From NCBI RefSeq assembly GCF_000150275.1, contig NW_002060960.1, forward strand, positions 62,001 through 126,000: 64,000 bases of DNA, given 5' to 3'. The notes under the pieces are model-generated. The model searched no databases. It was not told where the DNA came from and saw only the letters and a list, made by a program, of their open reading frames with translations. This document shows, one piece after another, positions 39,601 through 53,200 of the stretch (position 1 is the stretch's first letter; the number at the start of each line of letters is the position of its first letter). The stretch comes from Trichoplax adhaerens. Taxonomy: Eukaryota; Placozoa; Uniplacotomia; Trichoplacea; Trichoplacidae. The translations under genes were made by a program, and so were the position numbers.

Positions 39601-42600
39601 GCTTCAACGTTGTTAATACTAGGTAACATACAATATATCGATTTGAAAATGGGATTTTTTAGCAATCGATATTATATTGAGTCATGTCTAAGTAATATCT
39701 AACCTCATTTTGTAGATGTTGCATGAAGGAATTGGATGTTGAATGATGGTCCACTAAAGTAACTCCGTGTTTCTAGATCATGTAGAGTTACCGAAAATTT
39801 GGATTACTGGTAAAGAAGTATCGGTCGAAAAGTGCAATTAACGGCGAAATTCATCTATGATAAAGCACACAATTAATAGTAGTTCTACTCTAATTTGGTA
39901 TAGTGTCTAACTAGAAAACTATGCATAACGGCGCAGTTTATTTCCACGATGGCTTTATCTCTCCATAAAGTTGTTTCCGTTCGAGTATCAAGTTTCATAC
40001 GTTGAGCCACAGGCTAAATCCGAGCATATTAAGAAATACGGATAAAATTCCATAGTTAGAATAGCAATCTGCAAAAATTATAAGTGTGGAAGATATTCAT
40101 TAAAGAGACATGATATTATTGTGCTACCTACTTTGCATAAATTATAGCGATTTTCATCACCAAAGTCTCTTGCACCGATTTCAGTTACCATATACCTGCA
40201 ATTAGTTTAAATTTAATTTTCATATAACCATTTCTTATAACCAAGGCTAACCAATTGAATCAGCAATTCTAAGTTGATGATACTTACCATCCATTAAATG
40301 GACACGCTGGGAATTCCACCCCTCCAATATCCAGCAAAAGACAAGAAACTGCAGGTAAAGCATACCATCGCAACTTGAGCTCTTCAAACCATTCATACCT
40401 AAACAGTTTCATTTTTACGTAATCAGCTTTGTGCATTCATTAACTACTCCAGAAGATGACTAAATATGTTATCTATTATTTTTTTAAAATCTCAAGAATT
40501 AGCAAGAATGATATGATATGCTACGTATTGGAATTTCATTCTGGGAGAGTATATATGTAGATCTTTACTCTGGATGAGAAATTGGCACTTCTAGAACTAA
40601 ATCCGACGGAATTTCAAATAGCTCGGGATCTTCTCCGTTAGCTTGCAAAAGAAGAGGTAGAACATCAAACATGCCACCTTTACCTTTCCATCCATATGAT
40701 TCACATATCTATTAATGTATTACAGTGATTAAATTCATTAAACTATTCCACTCTACTTCCTAATTTTGCCACAATTTCATTTTTTGCTGTGAAATATAAT
40801 TCTATTTGGGCAGACAAAAAGCAAAAACAGTCTTCTAAAGAGTCAATTAAGTTTTGAGATGAAGGATTTTCTATTGCGTAAGATAGCAGCAAATAACTAA
40901 CATCATTGGCTTATATAAGGAATTACTTTTAGGAAAACTTCGAAAAAACTAAGTGATGAACGACTATATACTGCAAATCGATATTTAGAAATTAACAATG
41001 TTTGATGTTTAAATGATACTTTTGTAAATTCGACGTTTGCTGGATCACCGATTACGGAGCCATCAGGTTGCTCATATCCAGCATAGCGAACTAACTGAAT
41101 ATTCCATACGCGAAAATCGTGCGAGTCATTAGCTCTGGGTGGGAAAATTGTCATAGCTGATCTATTGATCAAATTGTTAGGCTTAATTCAACGCATATGC
41201 AATTTATTATTTTTACGATTTGTAAAGAGATACAATATACAAAATTAAAGCTGAAATCTTGAGTAAAGTTGATATAGAGTTTCTAAAACTATTGTGAGAT
41301 GGCAAACATTCTATTCTTGAAGCAAATAATGTCTTTTTTCTCTTTCTACTTAAGAAGAATCCAACAAAACTTTTATAATTTAGGCCTATCAAGTACGATA
41401 TCTATCCTATTAACCTTAAGTTTCCATTATTAGTACCATACTTCAAATGGCTAATAATTGCATCATACATGTCTGTTGCAGTAACTGCATCTCTGGCATC
41501 AAAAATCTAAACATTAAAAGACGGTTATAGCAAATAACTCGGGTGTCTCATTAGCTTTACTTTAATTATTAATTGTAGATAGTAAAGGTCCAAATCATCA
41601 ACAGCATCCAACATGCAGATCTTAACATCATATCTTGCTAATATCAATAATATGAATCGATGATGCTAGCCTAGTAACATTAAATTTATAGCTGTGGTCT
41701 CTAATCTAGATTTCGACTAGATAAATTGGTATCTGAATCTATTCTGTCGGTTTATTATCTTTATAATAATTTTTGTAATGTTTCTAATATCTATGGTATG
41801 CTTACCTTCAGTCTCAACTGTCAACCTAAAGAATTACTTGTATTGGTAAGAAAATACTCACGTGTAAATTGGACCACTGAATTCGGCCAATGCACCTGGA
41901 AGCATTACGCCAAGATAACCGAGCACCATATGTTAATTCTTGTTCAGTTAGGTCGTATAAGCCCTTTGCCTGAATTTCTTCGATAACATCAGCTTTGCGT
42001 TTCAGATGGGCTTCACTACCTTCCCTAAAGAATGAAGAAATGGAGATGGAGTTTAAATTAAGTTAATATATGCAATGCTTACTATTACGCGAAGTCATAT
42101 TGTCTATCCATATGTACTCTTATTAGCTAATTTTGCGTAAATAAAATCAGTAAGGTGCATAGGACCATTGTATTATAGAAGAAAGCGAAGAATACTAGGT
42201 CCAATATTTGCCTCGACTTATAAAACAAGCCATGAATTAAAAATTCAAGCCCTTAAAATAACAGTGATCGTAAACAGAGGAACAAGTTGATGCATGATCT
42301 TTTATAACTAGAAAGATTGCTAGAAATAAGCTGTGATTTATACAATAGATGATTGATGTAAATCTATCTCACTAGAATATAAGCGCCGATTACTTTCGTA
42401 TAGAGGCATAATATTCTTGTAGGAATTCTGTTGCCTCCTTAATAACTAATTCCTTGGGTTTCAGACCATTTTCTCGCTTTATTTTTTCGGGAATTTGCAT
42501 TAGTGATCCTAAACATCTTTTACCAGTACAGCTCGGAATCTACACAAAAACAAAATTTATGCTGGTAATATAGATCGAAATATCTCTTAAGCTGTAGTAT

Positions 42601-43255
42601 AGCGTAGTCATGCGAATTAATTACTCTTGCCGTAGTGATACAAATTTAAATAATAAGATCTGTCAGCTCTTCTCAAGCTGAAGAAAGATAGAATGACAAT
42701 ACTACGACCAAAGTTGTGCTAAAAATGTCACAAAATGTATTTGAAACTTTCATGCATCTAAGAATTACCTATCAAAGATAGTATTGAATAATGACAATAT
42801 TAAAACTAGAGATGCAATGAGAATAACATTAACTCTTGCGTTATTATCATTATTAAAGTCTAGGAAACTCCTAGTTCTTGCCATAATACGCTGATGTCCT
42901 TAAGTCTTATTTACCGAAAAGATAATTATTGCCTTTTTATTGAGTACTAACTCATTCGTAAGTCCAAATTTTTAAGTATATTGTCATATACTCATCCGTA
43001 TTAATAAAAAAAATATTTATTAGTTTACGTAGTTCGTATGTAGTAGATTACTATTTAGAACTTTTTAAATCATTATAAATCCGGTATCTGCTACAGAAGT
43101 ATAAAATTATAATCAAAATAAATCAAATTTGATGAGATACTAACTGTAGTTGCTCGCTGATGAAAGGTGTCGGTGGTTTGCTCAGTTGTTATTAAATTTT
43201 GTAAACGCATGAAGGTTTGTCCTTCCAAATTAGGCACTGCAGATTGGCTATCCAT
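33638..43255 (-). CDS. NOS: Nitric oxide synthase, 30 exons, 1,094 residues
   Basis: Makes NO and citrulline from arginine, O2 and NADPH, as a calmodulin-activated dimer. Thirty exons run from ATG 43255 (in-frame TGA just upstream) to TAA 33638; every phase joins. Exon starts are 43255, 42539, 42024, 41506, 41161, 40708, 40398, 40195, 40013, 39772, 39571, 39368, 39212, 38893, 38570, 38391, 38184, 37784, 37482, 37155, 36886, 36598, 36328, 36157, 35944, 34727, 34411, 34102, 33874 and 33727. Oxygenase: zinc-site CTGKRC (Cys41, Cys46), haem Cys130 in [12 protein letters not shown], substrate Glu307 in [20 protein letters not shown]. The calmodulin site has 1-5-8-14 spacing (Phe442, Ala446, Val449, Leu455). 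Reductase: [45 protein letters not shown] and [12 protein letters not shown]. There is no PDZ domain and no N-myristoylation Gly. The FMN-domain loop and C-terminal tail are short, which suggests altered calcium control. The tail contains RRAS, a PKA-like site. Confidence 0.96.
38920..39035. repeat. Short tandem duplication in a NOS intron
   Basis: TTCGATGAATAGCGTAATC followed by AGTCAAATAATGAAA recurs about 67 bases later with a few changes, inside the intron just upstream of the calmodulin-site exon. It has no evident function. Confidence 0.55.
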
Positions 43256-46200
43256 ATCTAAGATCTTATATCATTCAAAAAGAAATAATTTAGTGATACA
43301 AATAAGAAGTATTTTAATAATATTAGAAGACAGCGTATGCAGTATAATACCATTAAAAGTGATTTTCATCAATCTATTGAACTATAGTATAGCAAACTGC
43401 ATCAATTACTCCGTGAGGTTGTAAATATGTTTTATACTAGGTATGTATCGTTAAATTAAGAAGTTAATGATATTTGCTACGAATCAGACAATCATTATTT
43501 GTCTACTACATAAATTTAGAATCATCTTATTAAAGAATTTTAATTTAATTACAAAAGAATTGAATACCAATAATAACTAGTTTACTATCAACTGCCGACG
43601 GCAGATATTGCTTACATTGCGTAGAATTTATTATATTACTTGCACTTTGAACTTTCAAAGATGTAAAAAAATTATAATAATAACAGCAGAGATACATGGC
43701 ATACGTTAGTATAGCAAGCATCTTTTTGATACTAGACCTAAATTTCTTATTTTAATATGGGAATTCGGGACTGTGTATCTCTAATGTTTTCGTTTGATAT
43801 CAAAAAATTTTCTTAAGTACCTCAGGAATATTTATTTTATATTTTTCTCGAACAGTGTGCTGCAAGGAGCTTAAGTAAACAACTAAGCAGTGATGTTAAT
43901 TTCAGAGCTATAAATTCATGTAGTGTAACTAAGTTTTACTGGACTCATTGAAGACCGTCAAATCTTCCAATTCTTATTGATATCCATCCTTTTCTAAATG
44001 ATTTTACTTATAAGAAGTTGATATTCTTGTCCAATCATGTGACTAGCTAGCACTAATGAATCAAAATCTACTTTTATCAGCATTATTCTTCACTGAATTA
44101 GAGTTTCAAAGTACATCTTATTAATTAAAACCAGGCAACAGGTACACTTGGTAAGAAAATATATAAAGACCTTAAACTTTAAAGGATCGCAAAGAAAAAT
44201 TATATTAATCATACTGCTTTCCACGCTATCCTATTCTACAACTTGTATTTATATCTAATCTATTAATACATTTAAATATTTAATGCATTCGTATAATGCA
44301 ATGAAATAGGATATAATATACAGAAATCATATTTCTTTAATAACGCAGTAGATAAAGTTTGCTTTTAAATCAGACTAAACAAATATTGCTCATACATTAC
44401 TAAGTAAATATAAAAAATGTCGATATTTGCTTACGTTCACAACCAAAGGAAAATTGCAAATAGGACCGAAATAAAAGTAACGATTCACCCTATCCTCTTC
44501 AATCAGGAGAAGCCAACGATTAGGCGACAAATGGTACCTGATCATTCGCTAATGCTAACCCCTGAGTAAAAATTTGATCCATAAGTTCACTTAATTCAAT
44601 TATACAGCATTCTAAAAGATATTTGTAGCAGCCCATATTGGTTTCATGAATGCCAAGTACTATCTTCAAAGCTAAAGCATTGGTATTATAATTCCATGCA
44701 TCATATACTCCTTATTATCCTTCAGACAAATACTCAAGAGCACTATATACAAGTTTCCAGATTTAGCTGAGGTGTCTTGCAAGTTTTAAGTAGAAATCCA
44801 TTCAGTATGATGTAATAGTTAATCGAATTTACAAAGAATAACAACTTACACGAATCATAACAATTTTTCTCGATGAAAATCACAAATGCCTGTGGTTACC
44901 CGTAAAATATAATATTTGGCCTCAGATAATTAAATTATTACATCGTTATGCAGTGGTAATTAAAGATATTGATCTATATCCGTCAAGTTATTAATGCTAT
45001 TGATATAGCAATGATTAATTTAAATTAATTTTCCGAAAACGTATGCTACCGTTCGTGAGCAACTACAAGAAAAAGGATACATCAGCCAATTAAAGACATA
45101 TCATCCAGATATCCAAAATATGTATGATTAAAATTATTCATTTAACTTATGATTAATGACAAACGTACGTATTTAGTAATGAAAATGTACAGGTAATAGA
45201 GATATGCCGTATGTGCTTTTTATTGAATTATTCTGGAGATGCGTATATACCCAGATTTAACGGTTATTATTCTATATATTGGATGTATGGTGGAAATAAC
45301 TGTTACATACCAATAAATTGGGAGTTGCTATTTACAATAGTTATTAAATTACAGTATTCCTAACGTGCGCAGAAATCAAAATTTAAAGGTAAAAAATGAT
45401 TTAGGTTTACCTTTATAAACGCATTCACTTCAATTTTATTCTATTGATGCTATATTATCAATTGACTATCAAAATTTTTCATGAGTTCCAATATTAGCAA
45501 TGAAATGCGGATGTTATTCTCTGGTTGCTATCATCATTTGCATAAATAGTTTTATTAGCTTCTTATTGATGCTAACTAAATTACTAAAGTAGGAAGGTAA
45601 AGCAGCTATTTCGAAGCCATAAATTTTTAAAATCGTCGCATATATGCCTTCTAATATTAAACTTTCTCTTCCATCCGAAATATTTTACGATTAGCTTGAG
45701 CGCATTCATGCACACCAAGCACACTATACAACGATTGTTAATAATTAATCATATATGATAAAGTCTTAATATTTCTACCTTCAGTTATAATAAATTAAAA
45801 GGCTGCTATAGTAAGGTACCAAATCTTTAATGTCATTCAAATGCATGAAGTATTTAAAAAAAATAGTATGCGACGATCTGTTCATGCTACATAGAACAAG
45901 CTACGTGAGAGCCCAATTATCAACATATTGACTATTTAGCAGACGCTACTAGCAGAACATAAGCTCTCTATTTCAAGTATTTCTATCGTAAAATTTCTAT
46001 TTGTTAATTAAATTAAAAACTGAAATTAGAATAAATTAAAATACTTATAAAACATTGCTCGTAAGCATCCCCTGCACGGTAAATTTAATACACGCCAAAC
46101 AGCTAAAAAGATACTAGTTTAGGATAATTATATAATAGATGATATGCTAAGAAGGCGATGCTTCTATATCAAGGATACTGTAGTTATAATACAGCTATGA

Positions 46201-47294
46201 AGACAGAAATGTACCGTTAATAAGAATACAAATCTGCCTTCAACTGGAATAGAGTTAGAAGTTTTTTGGTAATTTTATTCATACTCTATCGTAGAAGTGG
46301 ATTGTGGTCTGTTCAAATAGAAAGGCGCAAAAAAATTTGGGTCAGGGTGCTTAAATCAGAAGTATTATTGATCTTATTTTAATAAAATAAATTTATATAT
46401 ATCATATATCGGATGCAACCTGTTACATCTTTTGTCGTATAAATTTATGTAGCTTAAGCGGAGGTTAGCGATAAATAAACTGGAAGTAGCATATTGTATT
46501 ACGGTGTGAATTACTAAAGGCAGATTACCGCAGATCATTAAGCATCTCTGCTCGTGGTTTTACAGCCATACCCAACTGCAGAATATAGCCCATGCATCTA
46601 CGAAAACCAATACTTGCAAACAGCTAAGATAGATTGTAAACTGATATTAGTAACTACATAAAGTTAATAACGTTATTAAAAAAATAAATAATTTCTTATA
46701 CTTGCATAGATGAATGTTTATTTTTATATAACTTATAAAATTTCGTATTTTAATCTAAATTTGGAAACAAATCAAGCATTTATCATCTGCAGATTTTATC
46801 ACAATTTATCAAAGTCAAAACTATCGATTATCAAATGCATTAGTTTCTAGCAATATCTGATATCTTCTCCAATTCTAACGTTGTTTTTTATTTAGCTTTA
46901 CTTTAAAAATATAATTAAAATTCGTCTCCATTGGAGCAATAAAAGTATATAAGCTGCATTTCCTGATTGTCGAACACAATTATCTACAGCAGATCCTGCT
47001 ACATGAAACGACTTTATTCAGTTTCGAATAAAGTGGAAATTTCATATTTTTTTCTACTTTTAATATATTAATCACCCACATACTGTAAATAATAAATAAA
47101 TCTTCATCTTTACAGCATTAAATTCAAGTAATATCCTCTCACTTACTCATTGCGACTAGAAATTAATCCCAAAATTACGAAACCTAAACTAGAGACTTAA
47201 ATCTAGTAGTTTTCACCATTTTAACAGCAATTGATGAAGATAATGACTTTTTGCTCATTTTTGCCATCAAAATGACTATCACACGAAGTCAAAT
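43256..47294. other. Intergenic spacer upstream of NOS
   Basis: About 4 kb between the NOS start and the 3' end of the minus-strand GPCR. It should include the NOS promoter, but no element can be named. The only coding-like stretch is the broken frame at 44525-44802. Confidence 0.45.
44525..44802 (-). pseudogene. Possible decayed reading frame
   Basis: Read on the minus strand from an ATG near 44802, one frame runs about 93 codons with only three stops, all TAA. The translation looks protein-like (LARHLS, WKLVYSALEYLSEG, then about 59 open codons including ALALKIVLGIHETNMGCYK and LSELMDQIFTQGLALAND). Local GC is a little higher than around it. No family is recognised and no splice partners were found. 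The open length is not far beyond chance at this base composition. Confidence 0.3.
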
Positions 47295-50200
47295 CTATTC
47301 TTTATCGTCTATAACTCGAGGGTTAGATTGCCCATCGACGGTTAGGTCTTCATTTATATTATCATAAATAAGTTGTCCCTTATTTAATGGACAATCAGGA
47401 ATACTTAATGTTTTCATAGGCAATGATGAAGATTGATCGTGTTTATCCTCAATTGTAGCTGGAGCTTCTATTACTGCCGAATCTGAATACATAAATGGCC
47501 TTGCATCAGATGTAGATATATTAATGGTTACTTTAGCAGTTTCCACATTGTGACTGCAGCAAAATGAAATAAATAAACAGTAAATTAATTTTGTTGCATT
47601 TTAAAGGCATTCGAACATATCTCATATAACACGACATTGAAGCGATTTTTTCAAATGAACAATATTTTGCAGCAAATGAATAAAATTTAGGAACACTTTT
47701 AAAGGTTATTTGTAATTTGATATATAAATTGTTGAGTGCTATTCTTTACCTAACAGTTTCCCGACTAATTTTTGGTCTTTTAAGACGATTCTTATACTTT
47801 CTGTAAGCCTCTCTAACCTGTAACATTAATCATTTAGAAATTTTTGATATAAAAGTAAAGATAGCAAAAGGGTAGATAGCTAGAGCTGCATCTAGATTGA
47901 AAGCTAAAATCAGCTTTAATTTTAATTTTAAATAAAATATTGGGTATAGCATCCTACGTAACAAACTTAAATTAGCTACATAAAATAGAGTGCGCTTAAT
48001 ATAGTCAGCTTTTAATAAAGAGTCAATCAAATTATGAGGATATTTCCTTTATGAGAAATATTGTAAGTATTTCTTATTGCCAATAGGCAGCAAAGTAAAG
48101 GCTACTTATTTTAGAAAACTTCTCGCCAATTTGAATAACTCCCAGTGAATGAAATGCCTACCTTTCGATTATATAAACAGTACATGCCAAAGATATATAG
48201 TCCCTAGTTATGTTTTATTATGTAGGATATAATAGAAACAAAACGATCCTGATCAATATCTTTTTATAATAAAGAGTACATATATTGAAGGTAATGATTG
48301 CTATTAACTAATTTCCATTACCTGTGACGAATTCAAAATAGCAAATCCATATTGTACAAAGAGACTGTCAGTCCACATTAAAATACAGCCAAAAGACCAA
48401 GTTAAGCCCAAGATAGGAGCAAGAACGCTTAATCCTCTTAACGTAACCCTAATGCAGATTGATATATCAAGTTCAACCTTCCTGCAATTTTTCGAAATTA
48501 TGCTAGCACAAAATGATTCATGAAATCAATATCCAACTTCGCTTTAAGTAAATCACTCGCTTGCTGTGACACTCTTTTAGTATTCAACATGGTATGAATG
48601 GCCACAACGCAAAAAATAAGATTGATCTAGTTAATAATTTAAAGTTACGTTCAATATATAATAAGAATATGCGTAAAAAATTAAGCGAAATTTTTAACCC
48701 ATTTTAACAGGCTATATGAATTATAAACAAGAATTTAAGCGATACAAACTTGATCAAGAAATATCATATCTTACTGTAAAAACAAGTGCTAATGGAACGA
48801 CAAAGGCTAAAATAATCCAATTTCTTCCAGATATCCAACACCTGTAGCAGTGCAGAAAATCATAAAGGAATCAGTTAATTATATTCGTACAATCCAATTT
48901 GTATGATGTAAAATTACGGAAATAAAATATAAATTATTACTACTACTGTACTGTAGACTTATATTTCTATACCCTTGTGAACTTAAATAAAATTTAATTC
49001 CTTTTATACCACAAACGATTGCTGCGGTTGTGCCAGATATTAGAGCTGGAATTCCTGCATAATTAAACAAAAAACAATTCAAGTTTTAGAGAAAGACCCA
49101 ATATCCATTTCCTTGATTTATTTTAATAATAAATTTAGCGCTACCAACCTAAAGACGCTGAGTAATAGTAAAGGAAATTTTCCCGAACATCAAAGACTTT
49201 TACAAGGAAGAGGTAGATATGAATGCCTTCCATTAACATCCACATGAATGAGGTTAAAAGTGAAAAGTGCAGCAAGCTTGCTAATGTGGTGCATAGAACC
49301 TATCAAATATGGGTAGAAAACGATAGTATCAATACATAATTACTAGTTGATAAATTCTACTTTATTTGGTTTTTCAGATAAATTAGTCTTGTAATCTATA
49401 ATTAAAGAATGTGCAATTTGCTGTCTAGCTACCGGTTGTACAGACAAAAATTTTAAATACTCGATTACTAGGTAAAGAATAAATCATCATTTCAAAAGAT
49501 CAAATTTCAATGAATGAGACTTTATAAGACACACTTTCTAAGCATTATTAATAATAATAGCAAGATTCCAATTAAGTGCTAAGCGCTTTTAAGCGCACGC
49601 TTAGTGAATTAATTATCGAATTATGAAGATGGATAAAAGAGGTATAGATTAACTCATATGAGCAACTCTAACAATATTTGTCAATTTAAAAAATTTTCAA
49701 ATACTGTATAACCACTTCAAATATTAATTCTCTTTTCTAAACGTTGAATCCTCTTGAATGAGATTTATAAGACATACTGTCTAATTAATATTTATAATAA
49801 CCATTTGCAATTGGATTCTAAAAGATGCAGAAATCTAGATTGACCTATATGGGAATTTTAGCATTATACGATAATTTTAGAATCTTAATTTTAAACTTTA
49901 ATAGGATTCAATTAGTAAAGTTAAATGAAGCTGATGGACTAATAAAATGTATATATATATATATATGCAAAAGTAATGGGTCATCGAGTATCGGTAAACA
50001 AATCAGTACAAATCAAAGTGGCTTTATTAAAAAAGAATAAATCAGAAGCTGAAATTACCATTACACTTTTAGCTAGATCGATCAAGATCATAATTAGGTT
50101 GGATACCAACAACCATGAGAACAGATTTAAGTGAATTTTGTTAGTAGAATTTTTTAAATATCTATAACAAGATAAAAAATCCAATACTAAATCAGTAATT

Positions 50201-53200
50201 ACACTACAATCGAATGGCATCTAATTGACTATATTAAGGTAATTTATTTCTAACTTTATAACTAACTTTCCATATGTCAACTCAATAAAATTATGCATCT
50301 ACATATACATTAAACTAGAATTAATTTACTTCCACAAAATGGCATAAGCTGCTATAGTCAAAGCTAAGCCAATAACCGATAAGCCACAGCCAATATACGT
50401 AATAATTTCTAGAGATCGACTTACAGAAGCACTAAGCTAGAAGACAACAAATAGCAAATTTTTGTTGAATAATTTTTTAGCTTCTGGTATACAATATTCA
50501 ACTTAACACAATAGCCAATTTCTATTTATAAAAATGCAATAGAGACAGCTGTAAGCTGTATAAGCTGTGTCTCTAAACCATGGCAATATTTAATAGTAAA
50601 TGTAAAATCTCAGCTACTTGTTTCATATCTTTGAAGCACTTTTAATCTTGAGAGATTTTAGCAATCAAATAATGGCTTGCTATTAAAATACAAATTATAT
50701 TCAAACGCTTACATACATCCACCGCAGAACTGTATATTATATAAGGTATATCCGTAAATGACGGCAATATACGTATAGTAAATGTGAAACCTCAGCTATT
50801 GATTCTACTTGTCAACATTTCAATACATTTCTAAAGTGCCCGGGCAGTTTGCAAAATGACCGACTTCGCATACGGTCACGTTCAATTCTACCAAACGACT
50901 AGCTGACATTATTTAAAATATGTCGAAAGCGCTTAATGTATTAAATGCACATCAACTTCGAAATACTCGTACTAGTTTGTGATTAGGTATTAAAAAAAAT
51001 ATGAGGATGCTTTTGCAATACGTATTCCGTGTCCTCGTTCATCAAGACCAGGCTAAATTAATTTACCTTATTCTCCGATAATCTCATCAACACGGCGAAA
51101 TTGGTTAAATGGTCGCATTCACAAACTACAAAGGTTTCATTAGAATATGTTGAATAGCACCCTTGACTAGACCAAGCGCCACCTAGATGCGTCCTGTCCA
51201 GTTAACGATAAGATTTATGTTCTACATCCATCTGTTACATTAATCAATGTGATATTTTGCTATCTAAGCCGCTAAAATTTCTTCAAATATGTGAATTAAT
51301 TATCGTTTACTTACTCAATAGAAAAATCCCAGAAAGCACAGGTAAAGTTATTGCTCGCAGAATACATACGGCGATCGTATTTCAACTAACAAAATGAAAA
51401 AACAAGAAAAAATTCCATAAGAATAAAGGTGTAATGTTTTATAACAGATAGCATCAATATTATAAAGCATCATAGTGAGTAATAGAGCATAGGTTATCAT
51501 TAATTTTGTAAGCAGATATTCTAAGTTCGTATACGTTATCTGCTGCAGTTTTCCGGAGTATGTACTTCAAAGGTTCATTTAGATTCTGTTTAAGAGGCGG
51601 ATATAATGATGTCGAAATAATTTTTGTTTGTGGAATCCATGAACCAAACGATGACTGAGGATTTAAATAACTAAAAATTAAAAATCTTTACTTATATGAT
51701 TACAGAAATCATTTGACACGAATTTAACTTTTATTAATAAAGTGAAATATTCCATTCCACTTTAGAATTATATGAGTAATGTACTACATGACTAACCGAT
51801 TAAATTTCCCAAAAAAATACCTTATACTCTGAGAAACATCGTTTGGTATGATGTCGTTGAGAGTTTTATAAATGATGCTTACGGCTTTAACTTTGGTTGA
51901 TGATTTATAGCCTAGAGTAGTATGTCACGAATAATCTGCATCAATACTGAAGTCATAGTATTTACCATAATTATGATCCCATAATATAATTATTGCTTAT
52001 CGATCTCTAAGTGTACCCAAAAAGGCACTTGGTGGAAGTATAATTAGATTGTCCTGCAACCAGTCTGCTGTTTTATTTATAGGCAAGGCAGTACCATTAG
52101 GATAAATACTGTTAATCGTACTGGGAAACTGGTAAGCTTGCTGCGTATCTTGAAAGATTTGATTAATTTCGACAACTAGGCAAAAGACGTTACACATATT
52201 TAATTTAGGTTTTAGTACACCGTATGAAGCATTAAAAATGGATCAAGAAACTGAACGTAGCCTGTCATTAGTAAAAAATCAACCTATATTGCCAGTAGTG
52301 ACGATAACAGAGTCATTATCTAAGCCCACTCGACTGCAATAGTTGTCAAGAATTTGATTTAATTTTGTAGTCCCGGATTCCGTCTATAGAAAGATCAATC
52401 TATTTAAAATCTGTTATGATCGATATTAGATCATTTATCTTTGCCACTAAGGCATTGAAAACCTAGCTATAAGTAATAGAATTATTAGTCTATAGTATAC
52501 CTGCTGTATGGCTAACCACTGGTTCCTATTTTTAATCTCCATTAAATTACTTCCGGTTTTTATAAATTCCTTGAAAAGCATTATAGTTGAATCTCGTTAT
52601 GGAATTAATGAATCCAATACACTGCAATTACTATTATAAAGACTTCGTTTATATACTTGATCAATATATCTAAACTAGTAGATTAAAAGTACGGTAGGCA
52701 AATATGAATTATGTTCGCAGACCTGCTATTGAAAATGTATGATGTTGAGTGCTCTTAAAAAAAGGAATTTTGGGCCAGAATAAAATTATCTACATATTGT
52801 TCTCATACTGCATTACCAATATTTAAAAACATCGATAACAAAATATGAACTATTTTCTCTGACAGTTTGTGATATATACCGATCACGAAATTCCAAATTT
52901 TAGAAAAATAAGGGCTATATTGAATCTTATACAAAGATTAACTACACACAGCTCCACTCTAACCGAATACTACTACTAAAGACTTCTACAAGGAACTAAC
53001 AGAATAATCTAAAGTTGCATGCTTTTATATTTTTCGTAGCATTCGCAGCTATAATCCGCATGGCAACCTTTTACCTTATTTTACACATAATAAAATTATT
53101 CTTAGTAACACTATTCTACCGCGGACCATCATTAATCTGATATGGATACGACTACAGTATTTACGCAGACATTATTCTCTTCAGCCAAAGTATAATGAAT

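Noticed and set aside
43167-43424. 85-codon plus-strand frame over the NOS start.
   Set aside because: The opposite strand encodes the NOS first exon, whose protein matches the NOS N-terminal pattern and joins in phase.
47830-48030. Hydrophobic minus-strand frame considered as TM7 of the GPCR.
   Set aside because: The 42-base exon at 48162-48203 ([14 protein letters not shown]) fits both flanking phases and the TM7 pattern; the longer frame has no usable splice sites.
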